A DNA stretch of 9,143 bases from Nitrospira sp. (GTDB taxonomy: Bacteria; Nitrospirota; Nitrospiria; Nitrospirales; Nitrospiraceae): contig JAKDNQ010000075.1 in assembly GCA_030456405.1 (NCBI GenBank), positions 1 through 9,143 of the forward strand, read 5' to 3'. Within the stretch, counting starts at the first letter, position 1. The number at the start of each line of letters is the position of its first letter. A program made the translations under genes and the position numbers. This document shows positions 6,133 through 9,143 of this stretch, one piece after another. Below the pieces are notes generated by a model that had not been told where the DNA came from, made no database searches, and was given only the letters and a program-made list of their open reading frames with translations.

Positions 6133-6138
6133 GGGAGG
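6132..6138 (+). promoter_or_regulatory. Shine-Dalgarno of the TPR gene, touching the repeat element
   Basis: AGGGAGG is followed after 6 nt by the GTG at 6145, which fixes that start. Its first base is the last base of the inverted-repeat right arm, so folding of the element in the mRNA could affect access to this site. Confidence 0.8.
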
Positions 6139-6144
6139 CCTCAC

Positions 6145-8430
6145 GTGGCGATCGACCGAGGTAACGTGTTGCAAAGCGCACAGCTCTTCGCCTCTCGAGG
6201 ACAGTTCGAGGCGGCTATCAATGAGTGGAAGAAGCTCTCCACCGAGTGGCCGGGAGATGGGAGTATCTTCAATTCAATCGGGGAGTTACATCTTAAGCGC
6301 CAGGCTGCCAATGATGCCGTCGCCGCCTTTTTCCAGGCGGCCAATGCCTTCCGGGCCGAAGGGGCCACACTCAAGGCGATCGCGACGTTCAAGAAAATCT
6401 TAAAGCTCGATCCATCACGGTACGATATATACCGCCACCTGGGAGACCTCAATGCGGAACGTGGTCTGTTGAGCAGTGCGGTTCAAGATTATCTCACGCT
6501 CGGGAAGCATTGTCTCAAAGGGGGGAAAAGCAAAGAGGCGTTGGATATCTACAAGAAGATCGTCAGCCTGGATCCTTCCAATCTAGATGCCCAGCAGCAA
6601 TTGGCGGAATTGTGTCTTCAAGAAAATAAACAGGACGAAGCCACAACTGTCTATTTGCAGTTAGGCCGTGAACGGTCTGCGCAGCAGCGCCATGCAGAGG
6701 CGAAAGATGCGTATCAATCCGTCTTACGGATCGATCCCGCCAATAGTGAGGCCCTCCAATTCATAGAACATTTCAAAATAACTGAAGGGGATGCTGGCCC
6801 TGCTGCCAAGCAGGGATGTGCCCAACCATCAATGGTATTTGCGCCCAAGAGTGGCGAACCGGTCAATCTGCTTTTGGAAGCGACACGCCGCATCGAAGCC
6901 AAACAATTTGCCGGGGCTGAGGCCATTCTTCATCAGCTGCTGACCAAAGAGCCGGGTAATCCAGAAATCTGTCAATTACTCGCACATCTGCATCTGAAAC
7001 GCGGAGATTTGCAGGTGGCTCTCGGAGAATATCGCTACCTCGCCGGAGCCGCCTTGCGTGCCCAGGAGTATGTGAAAGCTGAATCGTTGATTACTGATTT
7101 TTTAGCGGTCGAACCTCATTCGGTTGCGATCCATGAGCTCTACGGAGAGCTTTATGAAGAGAAAGGCGATGCCGCCAACGCGGTGATCCAGTATGGAAAG
7201 GCGATCGAGCTGTTGCTTGAACATCCCGAGCCCGGGATGCCGACGTTGCATGAGGAACTGTTTCAGAAGGTTGTCGAGCTGGCGCCGGATAGTCCCACAG
7301 TGAAGAAGCTTTCTCCTCTCATGCATGGCGCGACGGTCGAGGAATTGTTTGCCCCTGCTCGAACCGAGACCGCGGCGCCTCCGGCCGTGGCGCTGCCGTC
7401 GAACCCGGCGCGACCGACGGAAACATTTTCGATAGCCAATGCCGCTCCAGACGATGCCTGGAATGTCACGTCCACGATCACTCCTCGACAAGATAGGCAT
7501 CTCTCGCTCGTTGAAGAGGAGCCTGTACCGGCCCGCTTGGAGCCGCCCGAGTCCTCAGAACCGGAACCAATCGCGCAGGATAACGAATTCTCTGTATCGG
7601 ACCCTGAACCGGACGAGCCAGAAGTGTCGGTATCAGAAGCAATAGAACCGGCTGTTCTGCCTGTTCTGCTCTCGATGGACGAACAGTTTCAGTCCTACAT
7701 GGCTGCTGGGCAGCAAGCTGAGGCGGAAGAATGGCTGAGTCATTTAGTCACGGCGCAACCGGACCATGCCCAGTATCGAGAGTTGTTCGGTTCATTGCTT
7801 GAAGCCAAAGGCGATATTGTTGGCGCGGCTCTGCAATATTCCCGTGCGCTTGAATTGCTCCTGGCTCAGCCACAGAATGAGAGTCAGGCTCAGCAGGCGA
7901 GCCTCTATGCGAAAGTCAAAGCGCTCGCCTCAGCCAGCCCATTGGCCGCCAAATGGGCGTCGACGTTTTTGCTGAAGCTCCTACCGCCGGCGCCTGCCGT
8001 CGAGGAATCGGTTTCGAAGACGTCAGGGAACAGGCTTGACTCGGATACCCACTACACGTTGGGAGTCGCGTACAAGAATATGGGGTTACTGGACGAAGCC
8101 AAGGAAGAATTCTCCCTCTCGATGCAGAGCCATGAATTTTTCTCGGACTCCTGTCTCATGATCGCAATTTGTTTGAAGGATCAGGGGGAATGCCGATCAG
8201 CGAGCGCGCAACTCGAACTGCTGTTGCAGGATCCGAAGTGCCAAGGCGTCAAGGCGCAAGCCATTCGTTACGAACTCGGCTTGCTGTACGAGGTCCAAGA
8301 GCAGTGGATTCAGGCGGCTGACATATATGAATCGATTCCGACCTTTCACGACGTGCCACAACGCCTCGACTCAGTACTCACACGCAGAGGGCCAGTTCAG
8401 CCCGCATCTGCGTTTCGCTACGCAAATTAG
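6145..8430 (+). CDS. Large tetratricopeptide-repeat (TPR) protein
   Basis: I do not recognise a named family. The 761 residues have no signal peptide or membrane segment, so a cytoplasmic scaffold is likely. Helical TPR blocks cover about 8-215 (for example AIATFKKILKLDPSRYDIYR, 78-97) and 240-390. A low-complexity acidic, proline-rich linker follows at about 400-505, with PEPDEPEVSVSEAIEP (487-502). A third block covers about 510-615, and a C-terminal block 632-740 begins DTHYTLGVAYKNMGLLDEAK. Residues 331-361 and 546-576 look like copies of one segment: ELYGELYEEKGD and ELFGSLLEAKGD, each leading into a YxxAxELLL helix. TPRs mediate protein-protein contact, and related multi-TPR proteins occur with pili, motility or secretion systems, but no partner gene is adjacent. 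GTG start with a strong Shine-Dalgarno; transcribed alone and convergent with the downstream gene. Confidence 0.88.
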   Translation: MAIDRGNVLQSAQLFASRGQFEAAINEWKKLSTEWPGDGSIFNSIGELHLKRQAANDAVAAFFQAANAFRAEGATLKAIATFKKILKLDPSRYDIYRHLGDLNAERGLLSSAVQDYLTLGKHCLKGGKSKEALDIYKKIVSLDPSNLDAQQQLAELCLQENKQDEATTVYLQLGRERSAQQRHAEAKDAYQSVLRIDPANSEALQFIEHFKITEGDAGPAAKQGCAQPSMVFAPKSGEPVNLLLEATRRIEAKQFAGAEAILHQLLTKEPGNPEICQLLAHLHLKRGDLQVALGEYRYLAGAALRAQEYVKAESLITDFLAVEPHSVAIHELYGELYEEKGDAANAVIQYGKAIELLLEHPEPGMPTLHEELFQKVVELAPDSPTVKKLSPLMHGATVEELFAPARTETAAPPAVALPSNPARPTETFSIANAAPDDAWNVTSTITPRQDRHLSLVEEEPVPARLEPPESSEPEPIAQDNEFSVSDPEPDEPEVSVSEAIEPAVLPVLLSMDEQFQSYMAAGQQAEAEEWLSHLVTAQPDHAQYRELFGSLLEAKGDIVGAALQYSRALELLLAQPQNESQAQQASLYAKVKALASASPLAAKWASTFLLKLLPPAPAVEESVSKTSGNRLDSDTHYTLGVAYKNMGLLDEAKEEFSLSMQSHEFFSDSCLMIAICLKDQGECRSASAQLELLLQDPKCQGVKAQAIRYELGLLYEVQEQWIQAADIYESIPTFHDVPQRLDSVLTRRGPVQPASAFRYAN

Positions 8431-8484
8431 TCAGCCTCAGAAACAGTAACGCGTATCCTTCTTGGATCGAGTGTTACCCAACCA

Positions 8485-8695
8485 GCTAACAAGGGTGTTG
8501 AAAAAGTCCGCCAGCGGCGTTCTCGCGTCGCTCAGAGAAACTCAACGTACCGAAGCGTACGCCTCGCCTCTTCGCTCGCTGCGGCCTTGCTGGACGGCCT
8601 TTTTGAACACCTTGAGGGTCTTTCCGTTTCAGTCCGCAACATTCTGGACTCTTGTTTTGCCCTGGCCTCGACATCGTTTTTCAACAGCCTGCTAA
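8485..8695. repeat. Composite inverted-repeat element between convergent genes, with GCTAA direct repeats
   Basis: The left end AGGGTGTTGAAAAA (8492-8505) is inverted at TTTTTCAACAGCCT (8677-8690), matching at 13 of 14 positions. A third, inner copy (8600-8613) pairs with the left end over about 24 nt (8491-8514 with 8590-8613) with two mismatches and two single-base gaps. Inside is a hairpin CGTAC (8546-8550) with GTACG (8557-8561). AGTCC 8631-8635 with GGACT 8646-8650 forms another hairpin in the right part. GCTAA occurs directly outside the ends (8485-8489 and 8691-8695), which could be a 5-bp target duplication. From memory, elements of this type recur between genes in Nitrospira. The element could also act as a bidirectional terminator for the two converging genes. 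Confidence 0.7.
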
Positions 8696-9143
8696 GGGAT
8701 TTGGTTTGGAGCAGGATGCCCTTCCAGCACGGCCAGAATGTTTTTTACACACACCAATCCCATCTGCACCCGGGCCTGTAACGTGGCAGAACCCAGATGG
8801 GGGAGCAACACCGCTTGCTTCAATTGCGTCAGGGCCGCGTGGATCGTCGGTTCCTGTTCATAGACGTCGAGTCCCGCTCCGGCGATGACTCCGTTCTTGA
8901 GGGCGTCGACCAATGCCCCTTCATCGATAATCGGACCACGCGCGGTATTGATGAGGAAGGCCGTGGGCCGCATCAAGCCAAATTCTCGCGCGCCGATCAG
9001 ATGATGGGTGGCCGGAGTAAGAGGCGCATGGATGGTCACGATATCGGCTTCACTCAGAAGTTCTTGCAACGATCGATACTCCCACTCGCGAGGGAGAGAT
9101 AGGCCGACCTGAGCTCGGCTGGTGTGGTAGCGCACCGGCATGC
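8692..9143 (-). CDS. D-2-hydroxyacid dehydrogenase, C-terminal part (cut by window edge)
   Basis: NAD(P)-dependent oxidoreductase of the glyoxylate/hydroxypyruvate reductase and phosphoglycerate dehydrogenase superfamily, cytoplasmic. Only the last 149 or so residues are visible; the upstream catalytic domain and the GxGxxG dinucleotide loop lie outside the window, so the first visible Met is not claimed as the start. Numbering from that Met, the catalytic triad is present: Arg68 in INTARGPIIDEGALVDAL, Glu97 in AGLDVYEQEP, and His115 in LLPHLGSAT. HAPLTPATHHLI (38-49) is the usual stretch before it. The C-terminus lacks an ACT domain, which argues against the long SerA type and favours a glyoxylate or hydroxypyruvate reductase-like enzyme. 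Substrate is not determinable. The stop codon lies in the GCTAA repeat at the edge of the palindromic element. Confidence 0.92.
   Translation of the reverse strand, partial: MPVRYHTSRAQVGLSLPREWEYRSLQELLSEADIVTIHAPLTPATHHLIGAREFGLMRPTAFLINTARGPIIDEGALVDALKNGVIAGAGLDVYEQEPTIHAALTQLKQAVLLPHLGSATLQARVQMGLVCVKNILAVLEGHPAPNQIP

Noticed and set aside
8462..8888. Short plus-strand frames over the repeat element and antisense to the dehydrogenase
   Set aside because: They follow the inverted-repeat DNA or mirror a clear coding sequence, and none has a recognisable product.

Overview
The window looks like chromosomal DNA from a Gram-negative, LPS-making bacterium of moderately high GC. The gene set, the gene-boundary heptamer arrays built on GCTGAAG, and an intergenic element starting GTGTTGAAAAAGTCCG recall Nitrospira-type genomes (Nitrospirota). 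That placement rests on recollection of family style, not on a search.

Left half (about 245-5308, all minus strand, transcribed right to left): an outer-membrane biogenesis block. It starts with lptF and lptG, the permease subunits of the LPS exporter, 3 nt apart behind a good sigma70-like promoter. After a 170-bp spacer full of inverted GCTGAAG heptamers come a FabF-like ketoacyl-ACP synthase, a small acyl carrier protein with a lysine-rich tail, and lpxD, the N-acyltransferase of lipid A synthesis. The last three are tightly packed with gaps of 26 and 6 nt. The arrangement suggests a KAS/ACP pair tied to acyl supply for lipid A, next to the machinery that exports the finished LPS.

Centre (5309-6144): a divergent promoter region. 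On the plus strand there is a cold-shock domain protein with a long leader, a strong GTG-associated Shine-Dalgarno and a hairpin terminator. A 330-bp gene-free stretch follows, with a candidate promoter and a 181-bp nested inverted-repeat element. The right arm of that element touches the Shine-Dalgarno of the next gene.

Right half: a 761-residue cytoplasmic TPR protein (plus strand, 6145-8430) with an acidic proline-rich linker and an internal duplication. It converges on the C-terminal part of a D-2-hydroxyacid dehydrogenase (minus strand, cut by the window edge). Between them lies a roughly 200-bp inverted-repeat element flanked by a 5-bp direct repeat.

I see no phage, CRISPR, toxin-antitoxin, tRNA or rRNA genes. 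Genes with recognisable families are intact apart from the edge-truncated dehydrogenase. The least explained parts are the KAS-ACP-LpxD cassette, the two palindromic elements and the heptamer arrays that reach into coding sequence.
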